Source: a virus
DNA: 20,828 nucleotides
Direction: 5' to 3' (one strand)
IMG/VR virus record: IMGVR_UViG_3300033145_002252
Location: 1 to 20,828 of that record
The position numbers and the translations under genes are program-made. Below, piece after piece: positions 1 to 5,119 of the stretch. The number at the start of each line of letters is the position of its first letter. Position 1 is the stretch's first letter. The notes beneath the pieces are model-generated. The model ran no database searches, was not told the origin of the DNA, and saw nothing but the letters and a program-made list of their open reading frames with translations.

Positions 1-116
1 GAGGATGAAACTGCTTTAAATTCAACTGGCGAAGGACCCGTGATGGTTGTGGTGGTTTGGACTATTGGAATGTAGTTTGTTAATAAAATCCGCCCATTTT
101 TTGCCAAAATTAAAAC
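1..116. other. Non-coding edge region with weak candidate promoter
   Basis: I see no convincing gene here on either strand. Reading leftward there is a TTGGCA (plus positions 102-107), a 16-base spacer, and TATTAA (plus 80-85). These could be a weak promoter for genes beyond the left edge, just downstream of the early-operon terminator. The match to consensus is partial, so this is tentative. Confidence 0.25.
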
Positions 117-151
117 AAAAAAATACAGGAAAGGTGTGTGTATCTTTCCTG
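117..151 (-). terminator. Rho-independent terminator ending the leftward early operon
   Basis: On the minus strand an 8-bp perfect stem (CAGGAAAG at one arm, CTTTCCTG at the other; plus positions 144-151 and 126-133) closes a 10-base loop and is followed by TATTTTTTTG. It begins 3 bases after the stop codon of the last small gene (154-234), as expected for the end of this operon. Confidence 0.85.
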
Positions 152-153
152 CG

Positions 154-234
154 CTATTCCTTTGATCTATTTTTAATACAAAACCAGATCGTGAAACCAA
201 TGACCGACAGCACTATCAATGTTGAGATTAACAT
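154..234 (-). CDS. 26-residue single-span membrane peptide
   Basis: A 26-codon ORF starts at ATG (234) behind a strong AGGAGG, 4 bases upstream. It encodes one hydrophobic helix (residues 2-19, rich in I, L, V, F) followed by a short basic tail ending KNRSKE. It is the last gene before the 117-151 terminator. Its SD lies in the 3' arm of a long leader hairpin (239-299), so translation may be regulated. No family is recognised. The size and form resemble small phage membrane proteins (lysis, exclusion or toxin type), but nothing in the sequence selects one role. Confidence 0.6.
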   Translation of the reverse strand: MLISTLIVLSVIGFTIWFCIKNRSKE

Positions 235-238
235 GCGG

Positions 239-299
239 CCTCCTAAGTTTTGCCCGGGCTTTGTCGAAGACTGGCGCCGGGCGTGCCGTTCTAAGGAGG
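239..299 (-). promoter_or_regulatory. Leader hairpin sequestering an SD with a 16S-like anti-SD
   Basis: On the minus-strand transcript the SD of the 26-residue peptide, CTTAGGAGG (plus 239-247), can pair 8 of 9 with an upstream CCTCCTTAG (plus 291-299). A nested 6-bp stem, GCCCGG/CCGGGC (plus 277-282 and 252-257), lies inside. The upstream arm is part of ATCACCTCCTT, identical to the canonical 3' end of 16S rRNA. The pairing is seen directly. A role as a translational switch is inferred. Confidence 0.5.
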
Positions 300-312
300 T
301 GATATGTGCCCG

Positions 313-549
313 TTATTGCCGCGACGGGACCGCGCGGTTGGGTGTAGCCTCTCGATATATCTTTCTGAACAGCCAGGCTGGAATGATTGCGAGGCCCGGC
401 ATGAAATCAACATGGTTGACAGGCAGGTTCAGTTCTTTACCTGTCTTCTTAACAACAACGGTTATACCCCTGGGAGTTGTCTTAACAATATCTGTGATCT
501 CAAGGGCTGTTGTTTCTATATGGCTACTCTGTATCATCTCTAAAGACAT
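313..549 (-). CDS. Small phage protein of unknown function
   Basis: The frame is open from a TTG at 576. I prefer the ATG at 549; another ATG lies at 537. None of the three has a good SD, and all overlap the end of the preceding membrane-protein gene (524-715), so translation is probably coupled. The roughly 78-residue product has alternating beta-like stretches (LEITDIVKTTPRGITVVVKK) and a C-terminal segment LPVNHVDFMPGLAIIPAWL followed by a basic end. I do not recognise a family. The opposite-strand ORF starting at 304 has a perfect SD but a less protein-like composition. Confidence 0.55.
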   Translation of the reverse strand: MSLEMIQSSHIETTALEITDIVKTTPRGITVVVKKTGKELNLPVNHVDFMPGLAIIPAWLFRKIYREATPNRAVPSRQ

Positions 550-715
550 TGGCCATGATGCAGGACGCACCGACAAGAGCTATGCCTATCGGTATATGCC
601 ATGGCCACCATGTGCTTTCTGCTCCGGCAATCAATATTCCGGCTGTAAAACAAAAAGCGGTTAAGTAGATTTTAAAGTTCTTTCTTATCCGCTTGAAGAG
701 CTTTGTTACATTCAT
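524..715 (-). CDS. 63-residue membrane protein, two predicted helices
   Basis: A basic N-terminus (KLFKRIRKNFK) is followed by two hydrophobic segments: about residues 17-31 (YLTAFCFTAGILIAG) and about 40-55 (HIPIGIALVGASCIMA). GAAGGA lies 7 bases before the ATG at 715. The start lies 44 bases inside the end of the upstream HTH gene in another frame, typical of a compact, translationally coupled phage operon. The function is unknown. Small two-span proteins of this type occur among phage holins and superinfection-exclusion factors, but the distance from the lysis genes argues against a holin. Confidence 0.7.
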   Translation of the reverse strand: MNVTKLFKRIRKNFKIYLTAFCFTAGILIAGAESTWWPWHIPIGIALVGASCIMANVFRDDTE

Positions 716-1385
716 CGGGTCCTTCTCTTTCTTTATTGATAAGATATAAAATATGATCCTCCGGTTTGCGGAAGTTGGCTTTAGCTGTTTTGATTACATG
801 GTTATAAAGATCTTGATATTCTTTGAAGTCCAGGATGATAAACTTTTTACTATCCAGCTCGGTTTCTCGTATGGGTTGAACTGGTGGAAGGTCAGTAGTG
901 TATCCGTGGCAGTCTTCGGCTTTTACACTCAGATCGCCGGCGGGAGTACGAGTCAGGGGTATAACTCCCTCTTCGATTGAGACGGTTTTGGCTGATTTTG
1001 TAACCTTTGGTTTAAGTATTACGCTGATGGCCTGTTGTGTTTTGCCGAGCAGTTTGCCGATATCTTTCAAAGATAAAACATATTCATGTCGCAATTTGTA
1101 TGCTATAACCGCTCTGGCTTCACTGAGCCCGCCCGAAAATCGCCGAGATTTTAAATCTTCTAATGCAATAAAATGCTTCTCACAGTACTCCTGGATATAT
1201 AACTCAGCCTGTTTTAATTTGGCTGTAGATGCTCTCTTTATTACCGGTCTGACAAGTGTTGCCGGTGACGCGCCGTCTATGATTTTTATATAATCGCACC
1301 TGGCGTCGCAATCTTTACAGGTGGGGTTATCTTTTGAATAGTTTTTCAGGACGCATGATAAACACGGGCTTTCTATTTCAGGCAT
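672..1385 (-). CDS. Cys-rich, DnaA-C-like HTH protein carrying a tape-measure motif
   Basis: A 237-residue protein in the early operon. Residues 8-30 hold a cysteine cluster (C8, C11, C23, C26, C30) suited to zinc binding. Residues about 75-125 resemble the DnaA C-terminal HTH: a run of basic residues, ARAVIAYKLRHEY, then the SLKDIGKLLGKTQQAIS recognition region. This suggests DNA binding, perhaps for replication or transcription control. Residues about 138-157 read GVIPLTRTPAGDLSVK. That is the classic C-terminal motif of tail tape-measure proteins, also present in the tape-measure fragment at the right edge of this window. The C-terminal 55 residues are of unknown type. The ATG overlaps the HNH stop codon (TAATG). 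The HTH assignment is fairly secure; the biological role is not. Confidence 0.75.
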   Translation of the reverse strand: MPEIESPCLSCVLKNYSKDNPTCKDCDARCDYIKIIDGASPATLVRPVIKRASTAKLKQAELYIQEYCEKHFIALEDLKSRRFSGGLSEARAVIAYKLRHEYVLSLKDIGKLLGKTQQAISVILKPKVTKSAKTVSIEEGVIPLTRTPAGDLSVKAEDCHGYTTDLPPVQPIRETELDSKKFIILDFKEYQDLYNHVIKTAKANFRKPEDHILYLINKEREGPDECNKALQADKKEL

Positions 1386-1687
1386 TATTCAAAACCCTCG
1401 ATCTGTAGATTATTTTTATGGTTTTTACGCCATCTCGTTGATGCGTGATGTATTGAATCGTATCTAAGATGGCATTGGCTGCACATGGCTGCGAGATTTT
1501 CCGGGCGGCAATCCATTCCGATATGATTACAGTGTGCGACCGTTAATGTGTTTTTATGAGTATCGAACGGCTCTCCTGGCCGGCGGCATTGTTTGCCACA
1601 ACATTCGCACTGCCACTGTGCTTCCTCTTTTATTTCCAGGGCTATTTCAAGCCAGTTTTCAGGATAGTTTGACCAGACCATTGGCAT
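1385..1687 (-). CDS. HNH endonuclease-like protein
   Basis: A 100-residue protein read from the ATG at 1687, which lies one base after the preceding stop codon (TAATATG). The open frame runs back to 1735, but earlier starts would overlap the upstream gene. Zinc-ligand pairs flank the fold (C27/C30 and C69/C72). The His-containing stretch TVAHCNHIGMDCRPENLA, followed by CSQCHLRYD, matches the beta-beta-alpha-metal HNH core, with H52 as likely catalytic histidine, N64, and H73 as likely metal ligand. Members of this family nick or cut DNA. Phage copies beside terminase genes often help packaging, but this one sits in an early operon. It may therefore be a replication or restriction-type nuclease, or a homing remnant. 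Confidence 0.8.
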   Translation of the reverse strand: MPMVWSNYPENWLEIALEIKEEAQWQCECCGKQCRRPGEPFDTHKNTLTVAHCNHIGMDCRPENLAAMCSQCHLRYDSIHHASTRWRKNHKNNLQIEGFE

Positions 1688-1688
1688 A

Positions 1689-1922
1689 TTAGAAGGCCTC
1701 ATAAACCACAGGAACATCGATCCAGGTTCCATCATCTAATTGTTCTTGTAATATTTTAATAACAGGGTTGGCCTTACATTGTGCTGAAAATGTTGGATCT
1801 CCTATCGCAAACGTGTGTAGATGTTTTGGTACAAAAAACCGTAATCTTCCGACACGCATCGTTGTATTTGGAGGATCTCCGTGTATATGATCGTCAATGC
1901 TATGACTTTCTGAACCGCTCAT
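1689..1922 (-). CDS. 77-residue phage hypothetical protein
   Basis: It starts at the ATG at 1922, overlapping the preceding stop as ATGA, with AAGGG 8 bases upstream. Earlier in-frame starts would sit inside the previous gene. The acidic, His-rich N-terminus (SESHSIDDHIHGD) leads into MRVGRLRFFVPKHLHTFA and a C-terminal ILQEQLDDGTWIDVPVVYE, which looks like two beta-rich segments. No family is recognised. It lies in a tightly coupled early operon between an uncharacterised small protein and the HNH gene. Confidence 0.7.
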   Translation of the reverse strand: MSGSESHSIDDHIHGDPPNTTMRVGRLRFFVPKHLHTFAIGDPTFSAQCKANPVIKILQEQLDDGTWIDVPVVYEAF

Positions 1923-2101
1923 ATAAAACCCTTTTTCTTGGCCAGCCATTCGGGCATTATTACTTCGTATCCGTTGGACAGCTTTCTGATTTTAATCTGA
2001 GATCTTGGCAGCCAGTCTTCACTTACACCATCAGACAAAAGAATAGCGTTCTCGGTGTCGGTTTTTATGTCTCCGCATATTTTGATTGAATTATCGGACA
2101 T
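1919..2101 (-). CDS. 60-residue conserved-looking small phage protein
   Basis: The product has the pattern ENAILLSDGVSEDWLPRSQI followed by a short basic strand and MPEWLAKKKGFI. Small proteins with this 'W-(I/L)-P-K/R-S-Q-I ... EWLA' arrangement are common uncharacterised genes in phage early regions; this is from memory of the family pattern. The stop is coupled by ATGA to the next gene. It follows the 24-residue ORF by 3 bases. The function is unknown. The length and beta-strand layout suggest a small single-domain nucleic-acid-associated or regulatory protein, but this is weak. Confidence 0.7.
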   Translation of the reverse strand: MSDNSIKICGDIKTDTENAILLSDGVSEDWLPRSQIKIRKLSNGYEVIMPEWLAKKKGFI

Positions 2102-2104
2102 TAT

Positions 2105-2179
2105 TTACCTCTGTAAAAGCTCAATGGCTTCTGAAAATGTGTAGCCTTGTTGTATTAAAAAAATAATAAGATCTATCAT
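2105..2179 (-). CDS. 24-residue mini-ORF
   Basis: A 24-codon ORF starts at ATG 2179 with GGAGAG 5 bases upstream. It ends 3 bases before the next start codon. The peptide begins with a hydrophobic run (MIDLIIFLIQQGY) and ends TFSEAIELLQR, an amphipathic helix. The fit between neighbouring genes, the SD and the spacing support translation. It is too short for homology judgement, and could act mainly as a coupling leader for the following gene. Confidence 0.5.
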   Translation of the reverse strand: MIDLIIFLIQQGYTFSEAIELLQR

Positions 2180-2205
2180 TTTTACTCTCCTTTTTGTTTA
2201 CCGCG

Positions 2206-2352
2206 CTAGTCGTTGAGGTAGTCGCCTTCTGGCGTTGGCAGCATAACCTCAACTCGTGCGGCCATGGCGTCAAGGTTTTCTATAAACTGTCTTCGCATGG
2301 CATCAATGCTCATACGAATGCGGATCAACTCCTGGAGGTCTTTTTCTGTCAT
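2206..2352 (-). CDS. 48-residue small helical phage protein
   Basis: It starts at an ATG overlapping the preceding stop as ATGA (2349-2352). GGAATGGAGA gives a nearby SD. The product is a single charged helix with regular hydrophobic spacing (LQELIRIRMSIDAMRRQF onward), likely a coiled coil or helical hairpin. It ends LPTPEGDYLND. No family is recognised. The tight coupling on the upstream side supports a real gene. Confidence 0.6.
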   Translation of the reverse strand: MTEKDLQELIRIRMSIDAMRRQFIENLDAMAARVEVMLPTPEGDYLND

Positions 2353-2810
2353 TTCTCCATTCCTGCTGCATCGAGTAATTGCTCGATTTCCTGTATGGCT
2401 TTCCTGGACGCTTCTTTTATTCGGATCCTCTCTGCGGTATCCAGCAGATCATCTTCCAGGGCATTCCGGATCTCATTAATAAGTATGCCGGATGCCACGG
2501 ACAGATCGGCGGCCTCACCGTCAACCGAGCCTTTGTCTGACACTGAAATCTCTTTTTCTACAAACTCTCCGCCTAAAGGCTCGGCCATATAATCAATCGC
2601 GGCCCTGGCATACTCGCCGTATCCGGTCAGGTTCAACTCGTCCAACATTAAACGGATACGATCAATCGGATTTCGATGCGTCACGTCGCAATCCCGCGGG
2701 TTTGCAGCCCAGTATGCAACAAGGCGTGCGGACCGCCTGTATATGTTTTGCAGCCGTCCGGTCGGAAGTTTCTTTTGTGCAGTATAAAATATCTGCCAGG
2801 ATTCAATCAT
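2349..2810 (-). CDS. 153-residue phage protein of unknown function
   Basis: The start ATG at 2810 overlaps the stop of the virion-morphogenesis-like gene as ATGA, with GGAGAGAGA close upstream. The N-terminal half (residues 1-75) is helical with a distinct aromatic start (MIESWQIFYTAQKKLP) and the stretch ARLVAYWAANPRDCDVTHRN. The C-terminal third (about 105-150) is a long acidic/basic helix, LINEIRNALEDDLLDTAERI onward, likely a coiled coil. No catalytic motif is visible and I do not recognise the family. Co-translation with the upstream gene suggests a linked function. Confidence 0.7.
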   Translation of the reverse strand: MIESWQIFYTAQKKLPTGRLQNIYRRSARLVAYWAANPRDCDVTHRNPIDRIRLMLDELNLTGYGEYARAAIDYMAEPLGGEFVEKEISVSDKGSVDGEAADLSVASGILINEIRNALEDDLLDTAERIRIKEASRKAIQEIEQLLDAAGMEK

Positions 2811-3412
2811 ATTCTCTCTCCTCGCATCTTGCGTTTGAAGCTGCGTCTGATATTCGGCCAGGCTTCTTTTTCGTGCATATTCCAGAATGGGTCCATGATG
2901 GGTCTGGCCGGGGTGCGAAACTGTGATGTTGATTTTCTGATGAAGAGATATTTACGGCCTTTTGATCTGTTGGACATGCGGCCGGCTTTTGAAGCGAAAA
3001 AACTACGCTTAAAATCACCGCCGTACTTTCCGGATCCGAGCGGCCCGGTGAAACCTTCCTGATGTTGTTTTGCCAGGCGTTTCATGGTGACCGACGATCT
3101 TGGCCCTACCCAGCCAACTTCAACCGACATCGGCTTTGGGTTGAAATGAACAAAAATGCCTCTTGTCAGAGATGCCAGAGGTTTGTTTGCACGCCAGTTT
3201 CCTTTGCCCTGATGCCACGCTCTTGCAACCCAGGTTAATGGAGCGAATTTCTGCCCGCCGGGAGCGCCTTTTTTAATCTCTTTTACAAGCTCTTTCCGCA
3301 GGCGAAAGCCTTCAACTTTAACCGCCGTTGTGAGAGCTCTTTTTTGTCGCTTAGATTCAACCTTGAGATCCTTTTGCAGGTTTTTCAATCCGCGAACGGT
3401 AACTTTCAGCAT
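2807..3412 (-). CDS. Virion morphogenesis / tail-completion-like protein
   Basis: A basic 201-residue protein. The start MLKVTVRGLKNLQKDLK resembles the opening of HK97 gp10-type and Mu gpG/phage_tail_S-type head-tail joining proteins. The middle contains GAPGGQKFAPLTWVARA and RLAKQHQEGFTG. The end has LFIRKSTSQFRTPARPIMDP then WNMHEKEAWPNIRRSF, all typical of the phage virion morphogenesis family from memory. Such proteins cap the tail tube or join tail to head. SD GAGGA lies 9 bases before the ATG. It is odd that a structural gene lies in the early operon, between a Ner-like regulator and small early genes rather than in the late cluster. The family call is moderately sure. Confidence 0.65.
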   Translation of the reverse strand: MLKVTVRGLKNLQKDLKVESKRQKRALTTAVKVEGFRLRKELVKEIKKGAPGGQKFAPLTWVARAWHQGKGNWRANKPLASLTRGIFVHFNPKPMSVEVGWVGPRSSVTMKRLAKQHQEGFTGPLGSGKYGGDFKRSFFASKAGRMSNRSKGRKYLFIRKSTSQFRTPARPIMDPFWNMHEKEAWPNIRRSFKRKMRGERI

Positions 3413-3431
3413 TGTGCATTCCTCTCAAAAC

Positions 3432-3743
3432 TTAGAAATTTACAAAACGTCCTGGATGTGAAAATAATTCTTCAGGCTCTAGGTTCAGGGCCTGTGAAAT
3501 ATTCATGATTGCCGTGGGGTTCTTTTTAAGCCCTTTGATTGCGTAAGATATGGACGGAATGGAAACCTCGCCCTTTATTTCTGTAAATTTGATGCCGTTT
3601 AAAACGATCAGGGCATGACGAATTTTCGGCAAGGGATATCCGAGTTCGTTCAGACAGTTAAGCGCTGCCCGGTTTGTGTTAGATTTGTCTTGTAAAATTT
3701 TTTTCACTCTGCTATTTTTGATTATTTCTCTAATAAATTTCAT
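3432..3743 (-). CDS. Ner/Cro-like HTH regulator
   Basis: 103 residues. The C-terminal half (about 40-97) reads as an HTH: IRHALIVLNGIKFTEIKGEV, then SIPSISYAIKGLKKNPTAIM and ISQALNLEPEELFSHP. The 'PxxIxxAL..G....xxA.xL.l.PEELF' pattern matches Mu Ner-like and XRE regulators, which control early transcription. The N-terminus (about 40 residues, basic) is unassigned. The start ATG at 3743 touches a 17-bp perfect dyad (3743-3759) that also abuts a divergent gene and is a natural operator candidate. AAAGGA upstream of the ATG comes from that dyad. It probably plays a Cro-like role opposite the CI-like protein at 4366. Confidence 0.7.
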   Translation of the reverse strand: MKFIREIIKNSRVKKILQDKSNTNRAALNCLNELGYPLPKIRHALIVLNGIKFTEIKGEVSIPSISYAIKGLKKNPTAIMNISQALNLEPEELFSHPGRFVNF

Positions 3744-3759
3744 TAAAGGGTTCCTTTAA
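3743..3759. promoter_or_regulatory. 17-bp perfect dyad between divergent genes
   Basis: TTAAAGG-GTT-CCTTTAA: 7-bp perfect arms around a 3-base centre. It occupies essentially the whole gap between the Ner-like gene (start at 3743, minus) and the gene at 3761 (plus). The arms supply an SD-like AAAGG in both directions. It may be an operator for the adjacent HTH protein, a shared ribosome-binding palindrome, or both. Confidence 0.5.
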
Positions 3760-3760
3760 G

Positions 3761-4069
3761 ATGATAAGGTTTCCACACTTTTTTAAAATAAAGGCCAGGC
3801 CAAAATTCAAAAATTCCGATCTTGCCGGCGCATATATCCACATATGGGTTATGGCGGAGACTCTGGAGGCCGCTGAATCTCGCGCTACTCATTACGTTTC
3901 CGAACATCTCTGGGAGATAGAAGCGGTTGAATTCGGCGCTCGGATGCAGCCCGAGCAGATTGCTCGTCTGGATAAACCAGAAGCAGCGAACCATCAGAAC
4001 GCATTAAAGAACGGGATCGCAGCCGAAATTCACGCCTGGCCGGAAAAAGATCGTCCGGGTGTTTGTTAG
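3761..4069 (+). CDS. 102-residue phage protein, antisense within the early operon
   Basis: A protein-like composition with a mixed alpha/beta pattern: IRFPHFFKIKARPKF (strand), AGAYIHIWVMAETLEAAESR (strand then helix), HLWEIEAVEFGARM, PEQIARLDKPEAANHQNAL, and a closing NGIAAEIHAWPEK. This layout resembles an uncharacterised small family in phages and islands in which a strand with 'hIWV.A.tleeA' is followed by 'W.ie..e'. Two minus-strand ORFs overlap it (3743-3994, which stops at the Ner start, and 3885-4085, which starts at the 48-residue gene's stop). Their Arg/Ser-rich or random composition makes me read them as shadows. The SD is weak. If real, the gene is convergent with and antisense to early leftward transcription. 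Confidence 0.65.
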   Translation: MIRFPHFFKIKARPKFKNSDLAGAYIHIWVMAETLEAAESRATHYVSEHLWEIEAVEFGARMQPEQIARLDKPEAANHQNALKNGIAAEIHAWPEKDRPGVC

Positions 4070-4081
4070 ACTTGTTGTTTG

Positions 4082-4228
4082 TCATTTGGAGTCCTGGCTT
4101 TCTTCAGTTGATATCTCAGGCAGTGGTTCAGTGTAGCCGTCGGCCTCTGCCCAGATCTTAGCGCCTGCTAAAAGCCATGATAAAATGCCTTCTGCCTCGG
4201 ATTTTAAAACGGATTCTGAATGTGTCAT
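4082..4228 (-). CDS. 48-residue acidic protein, first gene of the early leftward operon
   Basis: It starts at ATG 4228 with AGAGG 5 bases upstream. It is the first ORF after the leftward promoter at 4281-4307. It contains VLKSEAEGILSWLLAGAKIW and then a short acidic, Pro-containing tail. The core resembles the helical 'E..GIL.W...G...W' segment found near the C-terminus of D5/P4-type phage primase-helicases, so it may be a stand-alone remnant or mimic of that segment. This similarity is from memory and weak. Confidence 0.55.
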   Translation of the reverse strand: MTHSESVLKSEAEGILSWLLAGAKIWAEADGYTEPLPEISTEESQDSK

Positions 4229-4280
4229 TTAGCCTCTTTGGTGTGTTTGTTTTAATGTTTGTTTAAAAGTTAATTAATAG

Positions 4281-4307
4281 ATATTACAAATATTGCAATA
4301 ATGTCAA
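4281..4307 (-). promoter_or_regulatory. Early leftward promoter overlapping a dyad operator
   Basis: On the minus strand, a perfect -35 TTGACA (plus 4302-4307) is followed by a 15-base spacer and TAATAT (plus 4281-4286) as -10. The spacer is short; ATATCT gives a 17-base alternative. Between -35 and -10 lies the dyad TATTACAA-ATA-TTGCAATA (4282-4300), with 8-base arms and one mismatch. This fits a repressor operator blocking early transcription. It sits between the CI-like gene and the first early gene, as in a lambdoid switch. Confidence 0.6.
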
Positions 4308-4365
4308 GAAAAAAATGCAAGAACCGTAATAATAATTGTCAGTTGGTGTAGAACGGGGTGATATT

Positions 4366-5010
4366 ATGGATAATAGGGCGAAAATATTTTTAGAAAAAAT
4401 AGCTATTTTTTATAAGATAGCCATTGATCATAAGTGGGTATCGGAACTTTATGACAAAATAGGTGAAGATGTAGAAATCAAAAGTGCCAACACAATAAGT
4501 GTATGGATTTCACGAGGGAACATTCCGGATCACGCCATTAAAAAACTGTTAAAACTTAACATTCCGGATGAATTAAAAAAGCTATACAGAAAAAAGAAAA
4601 AACAAGGCATGACCATAAAACAACACGAAAAAACCGGTTTATATTTAAAAAACTTATATGATAGCTGTATAGCCCTTCAAGAATATCTTTCACTTTACCT
4701 TCCTTTGAAGCTCTATGAAAAACATATTAATCGCATAATATATGAAATAAACAATGTTCGATCTAACCTCGACGATAAAGTTTTCGAGATATTACCAAGA
4801 GGCTTAGAATTAAATAAAAAGGTTGGCGTTTATTATCCTGGCGATGAATACGAAAAAAGGTTGGTATTATTAGAGAAAGAACTCAACAATATAAAAAGAA
4901 GCATGAAGTATGATAGGCGAAAAGGTGAGCGTCGCAAGAAAGACACCAAATTCGACGGCGACGACTGCAGGCTGGGGGAAAGGCGGCGAAAAATAGCGTC
5001 AGGGGAATAA
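4366..5010 (+). CDS. CI-like phage repressor without a peptidase domain
   Basis: Start ATG at 4366 (214 residues), GGGGTG upstream; a TTG at 4336 is in frame but less likely. Residues 6-65 fit the phage CI N-terminal HTH: FLEKIAIFYKIAIDHKWVSE, then NTISVWISRGNIPDHAIKKL (41-60), which matches the 'vs.W..Rg.iP..ai' signature. Residues 80-180 are helical and likely oligomerising. The C-terminus (182-209) is very basic with a repeated RR-type motif (DRRKGERRK and RLGERRRK). No LexA/S24 Ser-Lys peptidase signature is seen, so induction by RecA-stimulated self-cleavage is unlikely. It is divergent from the early promoter at 4281-4307, whose dyad is its likely target. Confidence 0.75.
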   Translation: MDNRAKIFLEKIAIFYKIAIDHKWVSELYDKIGEDVEIKSANTISVWISRGNIPDHAIKKLLKLNIPDELKKLYRKKKKQGMTIKQHEKTGLYLKNLYDSCIALQEYLSLYLPLKLYEKHINRIIYEINNVRSNLDDKVFEILPRGLELNKKVGVYYPGDEYEKRLVLLEKELNNIKRSMKYDRRKGERRKKDTKFDGDDCRLGERRRKIASGE

Positions 5011-5014
5011 CCAT

Positions 5015-5076
5015 GCCCGGTCATTTGGAGCCGGGCGTTGCAGGATTAAAAGTTTAAGGCGGAAAGATAATATAAT
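5015..5076 (+). promoter_or_regulatory. Intergenic hairpin and TATAAT box before the SWIM gene
   Basis: A 6-bp stem GCCCGG/CCGGGC (5015-5020 and 5031-5036) with a 10-base loop lies just after the repressor stop. There is no T-run, so it is not a clear terminator. A perfect TATAAT is at 5071-5076 but has no good -35 at 17 bases. This may be an internal promoter for the SWIM-membrane protein-integrase genes. Weak evidence. Confidence 0.3.
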
Positions 5077-5119
5077 TTTTCTTGAGATTTGCTCGGCGTG
5101 TTAAGGAGGAATTTTTTTC

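Noticed and set aside
304-543. 79-residue plus-strand ORF with perfect SD
   Set aside because: Cys-rich, random-looking product antisense to a more protein-like gene; the SD is explained as the complement of the anti-SD arm in the leader hairpin. Kept only as a remark.
47-664. 205-residue plus-strand ORF
   Set aside because: It overlaps several minus-strand genes with proper SDs and coupling plus the 117-151 terminator; its composition is irregular. Treated as a shadow.
3743-4085. Minus-strand ORFs 3743-3994 and 3885-4085
   Set aside because: They are coupled by TAATG/ATGA to neighbours, but their amino-acid composition is poor (Arg/Ser-rich or irregular) compared with the plus-strand ORF 3761-4069. 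Not certain.
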